Part shown: piece after piece, positions 8,206 to 16,435 of the stretch
Position numbering within the stretch: position 1 is the stretch's first letter
Layout of the letters: the number at the start of each line of letters is the position of its first letter
Assembly (NCBI RefSeq): GCF_014650175.1
Contig: NZ_BMUL01000009.1
Span: 186,001-250,000 of the forward strand
DNA: 64,000 nt
Direction: 5' to 3'
Source: Streptomyces termitum
GTDB taxonomy: Bacteria; Actinomycetota; Actinomycetes; Streptomycetales; Streptomycetaceae
Program-made: the position numbers and the translations under genes
Notes under the pieces: generated by a model
Database searches by the model: none
Told to the model about the DNA's origin: nothing
The model's input: only the letters and a program-made list of their open reading frames with translations

Positions 8206-9400
8206 GTGACCCGCATGACACGCATCGTCCGGGCGGCCTCGACCGCCCTCCTGGCCTGCTCCCTCGCCTTAACCGCCGGCGTCGCCACCGCCGCCCCCGA
8301 CCCCGCCCGCCCTCTCGCGGCCACCGCCACCGCCCCCGTCGGCGTGCCGCTCACGCTGCCCGCGCCGACCGGGCCGTACCCGGTGGGCAGCACCGTCCTG
8401 CCGCTCACCGACCGCTCCCGCACCGACCCCTGGGTGCCCACGGCCGACGGGCGCCGGCTGATGGTCACCCTCCACTACCCGGCCGCGCGGTCCGGCGGCG
8501 GACGGCCCGCCCCGTACGCGACCCGCGAGGAGGCGCGCCGGATGATCGACGGCCTCGGCCTCACCGGCGCGATCCCGGCGGACGTCCTGGCCGCCACCCG
8601 CACCCACAGCAGGACCGACGTCCGCCCCGCCCCCGGCCGCCGCCCGCTGATCCTGCTCTCCCCGGGGTTCTCGGTCTCCCGCTGGACCCTCACCCACCTC
8701 GCCGAGGACCTCGCCTCGCGCGGCTACGTCGTCGCCTCCGTCGACCACGCCTACGAGTCGTACGGCATCAGCCTGCCGGGCGGCGAGACGCTGGACTGCG
8801 TCGCCTGCGCCGACCTCGACGAGCACGGCGTCCCCGCGGACGTGGTGACGACCACCCGGGCCGCCGACATGCGGTTCGTCCTCGACCGGCTCACCGGCCC
8901 CCGGCCCGCCTGGCGCCACGCCCGGACCATCGACGCCCGCCGGATCGGCATGGCCGGGCACTCCATCGGCGGCGCGAGCGCCGCCACCACGATGGCCGCC
9001 GACCGCCGGGTCGACGCGGGCGCCAACATGGACGGGGCGTTCTGGGGGGACCTCCCCGCCGGGGGGGCTGGGCGGGCGGCCCTTCCTCATGCTCGGCACC
9101 CACGACGCGACCCACCTGCCCGGCGGCCTGGACACCTCCTGGGACCGGACCTGGCCGGGACTCGACGGCTGGAAGCGCTGGCTGACGGTGGCCGGGTCCA
9201 CCCACCCCACCTTCACCGACTTTCCGCTGATGCAGCGGCACTTCGGCCTGCCCGGGGACGAGCTCCCGGCCGACCGGGCCGTCACGCTCACCCGCGCCTA
9301 CCTGGCGGCCTTCTTCGACCGCCACCTGCGCGGGGCCCCCGACGGGATCCTCGCGGGCCCGTCCCCGACCGCCCCGGAGGTCCACTTCCAGAACCCCTGA
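8206..9400 (+). pseudogene. Secreted lipase / PAF-acetylhydrolase-like alpha/beta hydrolase, interrupted by a +1 frameshift
   Basis: Two reading frames make one protein of about 398 residues. Frame one (from GTG 8206) has a signal peptide (cleavage near 'VATAAPDPA'), the oxyanion region 'PLILLSPGFSVSR' and the nucleophile box 'GHSIGGASAAT'. It leaves frame in the seven-G run at 9061-9067. With six Gs the protein would continue 'AGGLGGRPFLMLGTHDATHLPGG' and end at 9400 with the Asp and His regions ('FDRHLRGAPDG'). The extra G separates Ser from Asp/His, so the gene as read is inactive unless this is a sequencing error or slippage. Codon 22 (8269-8271) is TTA, which ties expression to bldA tRNA. 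Confidence 0.8.
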
Positions 9401-9418
9401 CCCGCCGCACGGGGCGGG
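9401..9418. terminator. Short hairpin between convergent lipase and nucleosidase genes
   Basis: CCCGCC (9401-9406) pairs with GGCGGG (9413-9418) immediately after the lipase stop codon and before the nucleosidase stop at 9427. The stem is short and G+C rich; it is a plausible but weak terminator. Confidence 0.4.
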
Positions 9419-9426
9419 CGCACGGC

Positions 9427-10014
9427 TCAGGCGCGGTACGCCGGGACGTGCGCCGCCGCCCAGGCGGCCAGCTCCCGGGAGCAGGCGGCGACCGACTCGC
9501 GCCAGGTGCGGTCGGCGCCGTCGCCCGCCTCGTCGCTCACGTGCTTCACGAGCCGCAGCGGCACCCCGGCGAGCGCGGCCGCGTGGGCGAGGGCGTACCC
9601 CTCCATGTCGACCAGCGGGGCCCGCTCCGCCAGCCGGGCGCGGGCGGCCTCGTCCGAGATGAAGGTGTCCCCGGTGGCGAGGACCACGTCCCCGTCGGCG
9701 GGGAGCGCGAGGGGCGCCCCGTAGGACTCCCCGGTCAGCGTCGCCAGCAGCCGGCCGTCGAAGTCGTGCTGGACGACCGTGCCGATCACGTGCGTCCCGG
9801 TCCAGCCGGCGCGCAGGGCGCCCGCGGTGCCCAGGTTGACGATCTCCGAAGGGTGCGGCCCCCGGGCCAGCGCCGTGGCGAGCGCGGTCGCCGCGTTCAC
9901 CTTGCCCATGCCGGTGAGGAGCACGGGCAGGTCCGTGTCGAGGAACTGCGCCTCCTCCTTGACGGCGAGGACGAGCAGCGGGCGGTCGGGGGCGATGTCT
10001 CCCAGGAGTTCCAT
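9427..10014 (-). CDS. Purine nucleoside phosphorylase / MTA-SAH nucleosidase-family protein
   Basis: A 195-residue enzyme of the PNP_UDP_1 fold. It shows the phosphate/ribose-side Gly-rich segment 'LLTGMGKVNAATALA', the 'IVNLGTAGAL' strand, and the C-terminal catalytic segment 'DMEGYALAHAAALAGVPLRLVKHVSDEAGD', in which the M-E pair and the Asp are the conserved ribose and base contacts (quoted in parts: DMEGYA, VKHVSDEAG). It probably hydrolyses 5'-methylthioadenosine, S-adenosylhomocysteine or a related nucleoside. ATG 10014 follows a TTAGCGT hexamer by eight bases, consistent with a leaderless message. Confidence 0.8.
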   Translation of the reverse strand: MELLGDIAPDRPLLVLAVKEEAQFLDTDLPVLLTGMGKVNAATALATALARGPHPSEIVNLGTAGALRAGWTGTHVIGTVVQHDFDGRLLATLTGESYGAPLALPADGDVVLATGDTFISDEAARARLAERAPLVDMEGYALAHAAALAGVPLRLVKHVSDEAGDGADRTWRESVAACSRELAAWAAAHVPAYRA

Positions 10015-10080
10015 GCCCCCACGCTAATTCGCCCGCCCGGCGGCCGTACAGCCGGGACCGGACGGCGGGCGGGGCCGGGC

Positions 10081-10293
10081 TCAGCCGAGGGAGCGGCCCC
10101 GCTCGGCGAGCGCCTCGCCCAGCACCCGCAGCGCCTTCGGACCCACCCCGTGCAGGGCGGCGAGCTCGGCGGCGGGCACGCCCGCGAGCTGGTCGAGCCG
10201 GGTGTAGCCGGCGGCGGCGAGGGCGCGGGTCGCGGGCGCGCCCACACCGCGCGGGAAGTCGGTCGCGGGGCGGTCGGATCCGTTCGTGGCCAT
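10081..10293 (-). CDS. Small helix-hairpin-helix DNA-binding protein
   Basis: A 70-residue protein that is almost entirely two helix-hairpin-helix units: 'PRGVGAPATRALAAAGYTR' and 'LAALHGVGPKALRVLGEAL'. The GVG hairpins bind DNA phosphate non-specifically in this family. No catalytic domain is present. The start at ATG 10293 places the first HhH directly after a short polar tail; the longer frame to 10371 adds unconserved sequence. It lies 67 bases downstream of the nucleosidase start on the same strand, probably transcribed separately. Confidence 0.75.
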   Translation of the reverse strand: MATNGSDRPATDFPRGVGAPATRALAAAGYTRLDQLAGVPAAELAALHGVGPKALRVLGEALAERGRSLG

Positions 10294-10481
10294 GCGGAGA
10301 TCGTGCCACGCGGACGGGCGCCCCGCCGCCGGTGCGGCGCGGTGACGGAGCGCTTCCCCCGGTCCACCCACAGTGGTGACATACCGTCACATCTCCCTTT
10401 CCGGGGGTCGGTTTCCGGCCTGGACGGGAATCTTTCGCCGGGACGCTTGTGCGGCGCCCCGCGGCCCGGCACGCTCCTCGT

Positions 10482-10847
10482 ATGAACACGGCCAGGCATG
10501 CCAGTGAACGTCTGATGAGCTGGCCCTCGCTGACCCGCGGCCACGCGCACTGCGGTGCCGAGATCGGCCTCGGGACGGCGACGGAGGAGATCGTCCACTT
10601 CCACGGCGAGCACGAGGCCGACGTCCATCTCACCCGGGCGATGGTCGCCAGGCTGCGGCCCGCCCTCCAGAACTCCACCGCCGTACGGCTCCGGGCCGGC
10701 TCCGGGTGGGTGACGGTCCGGCTCGACGCCGGCTCCGACATCGACCTGCTCGCCACCCTGGTCAGCGCGGCGCTCCAGGCCACCTCCGCCCCCGACGCGG
10801 CCCCGGACCGCTGCACCCGCGCCAGCCCGGTCCTCGCCCAGCGCTGA
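10482..10847 (+). CDS. DUF5519 ('luciferase domain') family protein
   Basis: A 121-residue soluble protein. The pattern 'SWPSLTRGHAHCGAEIGLG', then 'EEIVHFHGEHEADVHLTRAM', then 'SGWVTVRLDAGSDIDLLATLV' matches the small actinobacterial family labelled luciferase-domain or DUF5519. The name is historical and luminescence is not implied. No transmembrane segment or signal peptide is visible. The start is ATG 10482; the 188 bases upstream are non-coding and hold a GTGAC-ATACC-GTCAC dyad (10376-10390) that could be a regulator site. The role is unknown. Confidence 0.6.
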   Translation: MNTARHASERLMSWPSLTRGHAHCGAEIGLGTATEEIVHFHGEHEADVHLTRAMVARLRPALQNSTAVRLRAGSGWVTVRLDAGSDIDLLATLVSAALQATSAPDAAPDRCTRASPVLAQR

Positions 10848-10927
10848 CCGGCCCCGCCCCGCCCCCTCCGCACCCGTTCGGCCGCACCGGCGCGACACCC
10901 GGGCCTCCGGCGGGTAGCGGACCAGTC

Positions 10928-11794
10928 ATGCCCTCCACACCCGGTACGCCGAGCGATCCGCCGCCCGACCACGGCCCCCGGCTCCAGCGCTGGCACGCCC
11001 GCCTGCTCGCCTCACCCGCAGGGCTCGCCTGGAACCGGGGCCGCGCCATGGAGCTCATGCACCGGGCCATGGGCTTCGCCGCCCTCAGCCTCCTCACCCT
11101 CGTCCCCCTCCTCATCGTCGTGGCCGCCGCCGACCTCTCCCGGGGCCAGGGCTTCGCCCGCTGGCTCGTCCAGGGCCTCGGCGTCACCGAGGTCTCCCAG
11201 GAAGAGGTCGAACGCCTCTTCGGCCAGCCAGGCCAGGCCCTCCAGCGCACCACCGCCTTCGGCCTCGCCGCCCTCGCCGCCTTCGGCGTCACCTTCGGCT
11301 CCGCCGTCCAGACCGGCTACGAGCGGGCCTGGGACCTGCCCACCGCCCGCTGGCACACCATGTGGCGGCACGTCGTCTGGCTCGGCGTCCTCATCGCCGC
11401 CCTCCTCCTCTTCGTCGCCTTCCCCGCCCCCGAACACGCCCCCGCCGCCGTCACGGCCGCCGTCGCCCTCGGCGACCTCGCCGGCACCTTCCTCTTCTTC
11501 TGGTGGTCCCAGCGCTTCCTCCTGTGCGGCCGCATCCGCTGGCGCGCCCTCCTCCCCGGCGCCGTCCTCACCGCCCTCGGCCTCCTCGGCCTGCGGATCT
11601 TCTCCCAGCTCGTCTTCTCCCCCCTCATCGCCTCCAACGCCGTCACCTACGGCCAGTTCGGCACCGTCCTCGTCCTCCAGTCCTGGCTGGTCGGCGTCGG
11701 CTTCGTCGTCTACGGCGGCGCCCTCGCCGGCCGCCTCGTCCACGAACTCCGCCTCCGCCGCCGCCTCACCAGGGAGGCTCACACGATCCGGTGA
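10928..11794 (+). CDS. YihY/BrkB-family inner membrane protein
   Basis: A 288-residue protein with six hydrophobic segments in the YihY arrangement: 'AMGFAALSLLTLVPLLIVVAA' (segment one, about 40-60), then the amphipathic region, 'AFGLAALAAFGVTFGSAVQTG', 'VVWLGVLIAALLLFVAF', 'FLFFWWSQRFLLCG', 'LPGAVLTALGLLGLRIFS' and 'WLVGVGFVVYGGALAGR'. The 'GYERAWDLP' loop matches the family position for 'A.n..y'. Members were once called ribonuclease BN; that activity is not accepted now. The true role in the membrane is unknown. Confidence 0.85.
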   Translation: MPSTPGTPSDPPPDHGPRLQRWHARLLASPAGLAWNRGRAMELMHRAMGFAALSLLTLVPLLIVVAAADLSRGQGFARWLVQGLGVTEVSQEEVERLFGQPGQALQRTTAFGLAALAAFGVTFGSAVQTGYERAWDLPTARWHTMWRHVVWLGVLIAALLLFVAFPAPEHAPAAVTAAVALGDLAGTFLFFWWSQRFLLCGRIRWRALLPGAVLTALGLLGLRIFSQLVFSPLIASNAVTYGQFGTVLVLQSWLVGVGFVVYGGALAGRLVHELRLRRRLTREAHTIR

Positions 11795-11877
11795 TCGGCG
11801 GCGGAGCGGGCCGGCCCGCCCCGCCGGACCGCTTGGATGGGAGGCGCCCCGCCCCTTCCGTCGAGAGAGAACCGCCC

Positions 11878-12384
11878 ATGGCGAACACCTGGCTGCCGCC
11901 CGCCGAGTACGTCGAGACGCTGCCCCGCGCGACCGCGTACGCCTGCCTCTACTTCACCGACACCGCCGGCCGCGCCCTCCAGCTCCGCACCACCCGGGGC
12001 GAGGACGTCTGGCAGTGGCCCGGCGGGAACATGGACCCGGGGGAGACCCCCTGGGAGACGGCGGTCCGCGAATGCCGGGAGGAGACCGGGCTGGTCTTCA
12101 CCGGGGAACCCCGCCTCCTCGGCACCCACTTCGTCCGCGACCGGGGCACCCGGCACTGGCCCGCCAACCACATCGGCTTCATCTTCGACGGAGGCGAGTT
12201 GACGGACGAGCAGATCGCCGCCGTCGTCCTCGCCCCGGAGGAGCACACCTCCTACGCGCTGCGCACCCTCGACCAGTGGCGCCGGGAGATGGCCCCCGGC
12301 GACTTCGCGCGCCTCGCCGCGATCGACCGGGCCCGCCGGACGGGCGGCCCCGTCTACCTGGAGAACGGCCCGGCGGAGGCGTGA
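11878..12384 (+). CDS. NUDIX hydrolase
   Basis: A 168-residue pyrophosphohydrolase. The Nudix box is complete: a Gly-rich 'PGGNMDPGETP' followed by 'AVRECREETGLVF', giving G-x5-E-x7-R-E-U-x-E-E-x-G-U with the metal-binding glutamates. The 'QWPGGN' entry and 'HIGFIFDGGEL' strand are as in MutT-like enzymes with nucleotide-derivative substrates. A GAGAGAGA ribosome binding site precedes ATG 11878. It follows the YihY gene on the same strand with 83 bases between them. The substrate cannot be told from sequence. Confidence 0.9.
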   Translation: MANTWLPPAEYVETLPRATAYACLYFTDTAGRALQLRTTRGEDVWQWPGGNMDPGETPWETAVRECREETGLVFTGEPRLLGTHFVRDRGTRHWPANHIGFIFDGGELTDEQIAAVVLAPEEHTSYALRTLDQWRREMAPGDFARLAAIDRARRTGGPVYLENGPAEA

Positions 12385-12466
12385 GCGGGCCCCGGCCGCC
12401 GCACCGCCGGGGGAGCGGCGGGCCGGACACCCGTAACCCTTTCCCGTCCCAGCAGTTGACCAGGGC

Positions 12467-12685
12467 ATGAAGAAGCGCAGCATGCTCGCCATCGCCTCCC
12501 TCGCCGCAGGCGTCGTCACCGCCCTCATCACCCCGCCGCCGCAGGCCAGCGCCGCGGAGACGCCGCTGGGCCTGGGCGGGGCCACCGGCCTCCTTCAGGA
12601 GGACGGCGCCTCCACCGTCCTCCACGAGACCGTCACGAACGTGCAGCACACCGTCGCCGACGGCTCCGGCCAGGGCCTCCGCTGA
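12467..12685 (+). CDS. Small secreted protein of unknown function
   Basis: A 72-residue protein with a clear Sec signal peptide (MKKRSMLAIASLAAGVVTAL, cleavage probably after 'ASA' near residue 30). The mature part is only about 42 residues, has no cysteine and no aromatic residue, and reads 'LGLGGATGLL', 'GASTVLHETVTNVQHTVADGSG'. It does not look like a chaplin or a lantibiotic-like precursor. A perfect terminator hairpin follows 22 bases after the stop, so it is a single-gene unit. Such small secreted proteins are common in Streptomyces; I cannot assign a role. Confidence 0.7.
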   Translation: MKKRSMLAIASLAAGVVTALITPPPQASAAETPLGLGGATGLLQEDGASTVLHETVTNVQHTVADGSGQGLR

Positions 12686-12707
12686 CCCTCCGGCCCCCGC
12701 TTCCCCA

Positions 12708-12743
12708 CCGGTGCCCCGCGCCCCGTCCGGCGCGGGGCACCGG
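12708..12743 (+). terminator. Strong terminator hairpin after the small secreted protein gene
   Basis: A perfect 15-bp stem: CCGGTGCCCCGCGCC (12708-12722) and GGCGCGGGGCACCGG (12729-12743) with a six-base loop. There is no U tract, as is usual in high-G+C actinomycetes. Confidence 0.8.
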
Positions 12744-12809
12744 CACGCCGTGACCCGCCGGAAGGCGGCCCGTGCGCGCGCGGTGCGCGGGTAATGACAG
12801 GATGTCCCC

Positions 12810-13307
12810 ATGAGCAACAACGTTTTCTTCGACATCACCATCAACGACGAGCCCGCCGGCCGGATCGTCTTCAAGCTGTTCGACGACGTCGTCCCGAAGA
12901 CGGCGCAGAACTTCCGCGAGCTGGCCACCGGCCAGCACGGCTTCGGCTACGAGGGCTCCCCCTTCCACCGCGTCATCCCCGCCTTCATGCTCCAGGGCGG
13001 TGACTTCACCCGGGGCAACGGCACCGGCGGCAAGAGCATCTACGGCGAGAAGTTCGCGGACGAGAACTTCGACCTCAAGCACGACCGCCCGTACCTGCTC
13101 TCGATGGCGAACGCGGGCCGCAACACCAACGGCTCGCAGTTCTTCATCACCACCGTCGTGACGGACTGGCTCGACGGCAAGCACGTCGTCTTCGGCGAGG
13201 TCGTCGAGGGCCAGGACGTCGTCAAGAAGGTCGAGTCCCTGGGCTCCCGCTCCGGCTCCACCAGCGCCGTCATCAAGATCGGCAAGTCCGGCGTCGTCGA
13301 GGGCTGA
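12810..13307 (+). CDS. Cyclophilin-type peptidyl-prolyl cis-trans isomerase
   Basis: A 165-residue cytoplasmic cyclophilin, the normal length of a single-domain enzyme. Active-site elements are present: 'FHRVIPAFMLQGGDFTRGNGTGG' (quoted as FHRVIPAFMLQGGDF and GNGTGG; Arg, Phe, Met and Gln), 'LSMANAGRNTNGSQFFIT' and 'WLDGKHVVFGEV' with the cyclosporin-contact Trp and His. It catalyses proline isomerisation in protein folding. ATG 12810 follows an AGGA by nine bases. It converges on the L31 gene across a hairpin. Confidence 0.95.
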   Translation: MSNNVFFDITINDEPAGRIVFKLFDDVVPKTAQNFRELATGQHGFGYEGSPFHRVIPAFMLQGGDFTRGNGTGGKSIYGEKFADENFDLKHDRPYLLSMANAGRNTNGSQFFITTVVTDWLDGKHVVFGEVVEGQDVVKKVESLGSRSGSTSAVIKIGKSGVVEG

Positions 13308-13330
13308 GCCGACCCGGCCACCCCGCACGG

Positions 13331-13386
13331 CGGGGCGGTGGAAGGACGTCCGCGGACGCCTCCTCCCACCGCCCCGGCCCGTGTCA
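13331..13386. terminator. Hairpin between convergent cyclophilin and L31 genes
   Basis: CGGGGCGGTGG (13331-13341) pairs perfectly with CCACCGCCCCG (13376-13386). The 34-base loop holds a further palindromic GTCCGCGGAC. The position between two convergent stops fits a bidirectional terminator. Confidence 0.6.
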
Positions 13387-13413
13387 CCCCGCGCCGCCCC
13401 CGCGCCGCGCGCC

Positions 13414-13680
13414 TCAGGCGCTCCCGGCGTCCGCGCCGCCCTCGCCGTACCGGCGCTCGAACCGCGCGATCCGGCCCTCCGTGTCCACGGTCCGCGCCTT
13501 CCCCGTGTAGAAGGGATGGCTCTCCGAGGAGATCTCGACGTCCACCACCGGATAGGTCCGGCCGTCGTCCCACTCGATGGTCTGCTCGCTCGTCGCCGTC
13601 GACCGGGTCAGGAAGGCGTACCCCGCCGAACGGTCGCGGAAGACCACCGGCCGGTAGTCGGGCTGCTTGTCCTGCTGCAC
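13414..13680 (-). CDS. rpmE2: 50S ribosomal protein L31, zinc-independent type B
   Basis: An 88-residue ribosomal protein. The L31 signature 'SESHPFYTGK' and 'GRIARFERRYG' are clear, but the protein has no cysteine at all, so it lacks the CxxC zinc ribbon of the primary L31. Such C-minus paralogues replace zinc L31 in zinc starvation and are usually repressed by Zur. The GTG start at 13680 has an AGGAGG site five bases upstream. I looked for an A+T-rich Zur box in the 110 bases upstream and did not see one, so regulation here is open. It sits just downstream of the PP2C phosphatase gene on the same strand. Confidence 0.92.
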   Translation of the reverse strand: MQQDKQPDYRPVVFRDRSAGYAFLTRSTATSEQTIEWDDGRTYPVVDVEISSESHPFYTGKARTVDTEGRIARFERRYGEGGADAGSA

Positions 13681-13791
13681 GGGACCTCCTCCTCGGGCGG
13701 TCCGCGACCGCCCCGCCTCGTCCGGCCCGATCGGCCCGGACCCTCCCAGCCTCCCCGGGCCCGCCCCCGCCGACCAGCGCCGCTGCGCCGA

Positions 13792-13810
13792 CCGGGTGAG
13801 CCTCACCCGG
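13792..13810 (-). terminator. Hairpin overlapping the stop of the PP2C phosphatase gene
   Basis: CCGGGTGA (13792-13799) pairs with TCACCCGG (13803-13810) around a three-base loop. The right arm contains the TGA stop codon of the minus-strand phosphatase gene. It may separate that transcript from rpmE2 downstream. Confidence 0.5.
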
Positions 13811-16295
13811 ACCGGGGCCACCGGGCCGCCAGCAGCAGCGCGATGTCGTCGGGCCGGTCCGTCGCCCGGACCGCCTCGTGGATCAGCCGGTCCGCCGCCT
13901 CCGCCAGCGGCAGCGAACCCGTCGCGGCCAGCGCCCGCCGCAGCCGCTCCACCCCCTCGTCGATGTCCGCGCCCGGCCGCTCCACCAGCCCGTCCGTGAA
14001 CAGCGCGAGCGCCGCCCCCGGGGCGAGCCGCAGCCGGGTCACCGGATACGCCGCCCGGCCGTCCACCCCCAGCACCACCCCGCCCCGCAGGTCCAGCGGC
14101 TCCGCCGTGCCGTCCGCCCGCCGCAGCAGGGGCTGCGGATGCCCCGCCCGCACCGCCCGCACGTCCCCCGTCCGGGAGTCCAGCACCAGGTAGCAGCAGC
14201 TCGCGAACTGCCCCGGGTCCAGATCGATCAGGAGCCGGTTGGTGCCCCGCATCACCTCCTGCGGCGGCAGCCCGCTCAGCGCGAACGCCCGCACCGCGCT
14301 CCGCAGCTGCCCCATCGTCGCCGCCGCCGCGACCCCGTGCCCCTGGACGTCCCCGATCACCAGCGCCAGCTCGCCCCGGCCCGTCTCCACCACGTCGTAC
14401 CAGTCGCCGCCCACGTCCATGCCCTGTGTCCCCGGCAGGTAGCGGGCCACCGTCTCCACGCCCTCCCACACCGGCAGCCGGTGCGGCAGCAGCGCGTCCT
14501 GGAGCCCCCGCGCCACCGCGGCCTCAGAGTCGTACCGCTGGGCCCGTTCGAGCGCCTGCGCGATCAGTCCGGCCAGCGCGGTGAGCACCGACCGCTCCTC
14601 CGCGGCGAAGGTCCGCGGCCGGTCGAAGCCGAGGATGCACGAGCCCACCGGCCGGCCCGAGGCGATCAGCGGCAGGAAGGCCCGCGCCCCCGTCTCCGCG
14701 TCCAGCGGCAGGTCCGGATAGGTCCGGCCCAGCTTCTCCATCGACTCGAAGAACTGCGGCCGGCCGGTCGTCAGCACCTCCACGCCCGGCACCCCGGCGT
14801 CCAGCTCCACCCCGTCGAAGCGGTCCAGGAAACCGGGCGGGAAACCCGTCTCCCAGGCCAGGTAGAGCCGCCGGTCGCTCAGCAGGTAGATCGCCAACTG
14901 GCGCCCGCCGAAGGCCGGCAGCAGCTCCTCCGTGACCACCGCCGACACCTGCCGGGCGGTCACCGCCTCCGTCAGCGCGATCGCCAGCGCCACCGGCCGG
15001 TAGAGCGCCGCCGCCCGCGCGCCCCCCGGCCCCGGTCCGTCCCCGGCCGGGGCGGAGACGGGCACCGGCGCCGGGAGCGAGGGCTCCGGCGGGTCCGTCC
15101 CCCCGTCCGGCGCGAGGACCAGCGTCACGCCGTCCCGGCCCGGATACAGCGACACCGACAGCGGCCCGCCCTCCCCGGGCCGGGCCGTGAACCGCACCGG
15201 CTCGGCCGACAGCAGCGCGCCCCGCAGCTGCTCCTCGTGGAACGGATGGGCGAACCACGGCAGCGCCTCCCACAGCGGCCGCCCCGCCAGCACCCCGCGC
15301 GGGAGCCCCAGCAGCCGTTCGGTCCCCTCGTTGGCGTAGGTGATCCGGCCCAGCCGGTCGACGGCCAGCACCGCCCGGGGCAGCCGGTCCGTGGCGTCCG
15401 AGCCCACCGGCCCCGTGCCCATGTCCACCAGGGCGCCCGCCAGGTGCCCGTGGCCGTCCGTCCCCACGAACCGGGAGCGCGCCGACACCTCCAGCAGGTG
15501 CAGCCCGCCGTCCGGCCCCTTCAGCCGCAGCCGCCGCACCGCCCCGCCGTCCGCCGCGCCCGTGCGGCGGGCCGCCGCCCACAGCGCGTACCCGTCCTCC
15601 GGCTCCAGCCGCGAGGTCAGCGCCTCGATCGGCAGCGGCGACGGGTCCGGCACGCCCAGGATCGCCCGCAGCCCGTCGTCCATCCGCACCGTGCCCGCCG
15701 CCAGGTCCCAGTCGAAGGAGCCGAACCGCACCGCCGGCACCGCCCCCGACGGAAGCTGCACGCACACCGGGTCGCCCGGCCACACCACGTCCGTCCCGCC
15801 CGCCGCGAGCGCCCCCAGCACCTCCCCGAGCCGCAGCGCCGCCCGCGCCATCCGCTGTCGGTCCCGCGCCGTGACCGGCACGCCCGGCGTCGGCGGCCGC
15901 AGCACCACCAGCACCCCGAACCGCTCCCGGGCGGTGGCCACGGGCGCGTACAGCGAGGAGAACGGGAACGGCAGGCTCGCCACCAGTTGCGGGAACCGCC
16001 GCATCGACTCCTCGATGTCCGCCAGGTGCACCGCCTGCCCGGAGCGGTGCGCCTCCGCCACCGGGAAGGGCCGGTTGGTGTGCATCCGCGCCCACGGGCG
16101 GAACAGCTCGCCCGGCAGCCCCGCCAGCACCGACAGACGCAGCAGCCCCGCCGTGCCGGAGCGCAGGTACACCCCGCCGGCCTGGCCGCGGAGCGCCTCG
16201 ACGGCGTCCGTCACCGCCTCCGCCAGCGCCTGCGTCAGCGCTTGCGGCGGGGCGTCGACGGCGGGACCTGAGGGCGACGGGCCGAGCGGGGTCAC
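13803..16295 (-). CDS. PAS/GAF-sensor PP2C (SpoIIE/RsbU-type) serine phosphatase
   Basis: An approximately 830-residue cytoplasmic regulator. The order is: a GAF-like N-terminal domain (about 20-170), a PAS-like domain starting 'FGSFDWDLAAGTVRMDD' (about 190-310), a second PAS ('AVLAVDRLGRITYANEGTER'), a GAF domain (about 430-590) and a C-terminal SpoIIE phosphatase. The last has the acidic metal sites in 'GGDWYDV', 'IGDVQGHG', 'FTDGLVE' and 'DDIALLLAAR'. Such proteins dephosphorylate anti-anti-sigma factors and so release a sigma factor, on a signal sensed by the PAS/GAF part. No histidine-kinase-like RsbW domain is fused. The start is uncertain: GTG 16295 begins near conserved sequence; an ATG at 16421 is possible. 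Confidence 0.88.
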   Translation of the reverse strand: MTPLGPSPSGPAVDAPPQALTQALAEAVTDAVEALRGQAGGVYLRSGTAGLLRLSVLAGLPGELFRPWARMHTNRPFPVAEAHRSGQAVHLADIEESMRRFPQLVASLPFPFSSLYAPVATARERFGVLVVLRPPTPGVPVTARDRQRMARAALRLGEVLGALAAGGTDVVWPGDPVCVQLPSGAVPAVRFGSFDWDLAAGTVRMDDGLRAILGVPDPSPLPIEALTSRLEPEDGYALWAAARRTGAADGGAVRRLRLKGPDGGLHLLEVSARSRFVGTDGHGHLAGALVDMGTGPVGSDATDRLPRAVLAVDRLGRITYANEGTERLLGLPRGVLAGRPLWEALPWFAHPFHEEQLRGALLSAEPVRFTARPGEGGPLSVSLYPGRDGVTLVLAPDGGTDPPEPSLPAPVPVSAPAGDGPGPGGARAAALYRPVALAIALTEAVTARQVSAVVTEELLPAFGGRQLAIYLLSDRRLYLAWETGFPPGFLDRFDGVELDAGVPGVEVLTTGRPQFFESMEKLGRTYPDLPLDAETGARAFLPLIASGRPVGSCILGFDRPRTFAAEERSVLTALAGLIAQALERAQRYDSEAAVARGLQDALLPHRLPVWEGVETVARYLPGTQGMDVGGDWYDVVETGRGELALVIGDVQGHGVAAAATMGQLRSAVRAFALSGLPPQEVMRGTNRLLIDLDPGQFASCCYLVLDSRTGDVRAVRAGHPQPLLRRADGTAEPLDLRGGVVLGVDGRAAYPVTRLRLAPGAALALFTDGLVERPGADIDEGVERLRRALAATGSLPLAEAADRLIHEAVRATDRPDDIALLLAARWPRSG

Positions 16296-16435
16296 ACAGC
16301 CAGCATGCGCCCGGCGGGAATCCCGCCGCATCCCGGTCCACCGCCCCGTTGACCCACCGGCGCCGAGCCATGACACTCGGTAGTCGTCCGCCCGCACCGG
16401 GCGGACCACGGGCACCACCACGCGCGGAGGACAGC

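Noticed and set aside
9089..9400. The short frame as an independent small gene
   Set aside because: It is the C-terminal part of the frameshifted lipase, with the Asp and His regions of the triad.
10376..10390. GTGAC-ATACC-GTCAC as a Crp site
   Set aside because: Spacing is one base longer than the Streptomyces Crp consensus I know, so it is only noted as a dyad.
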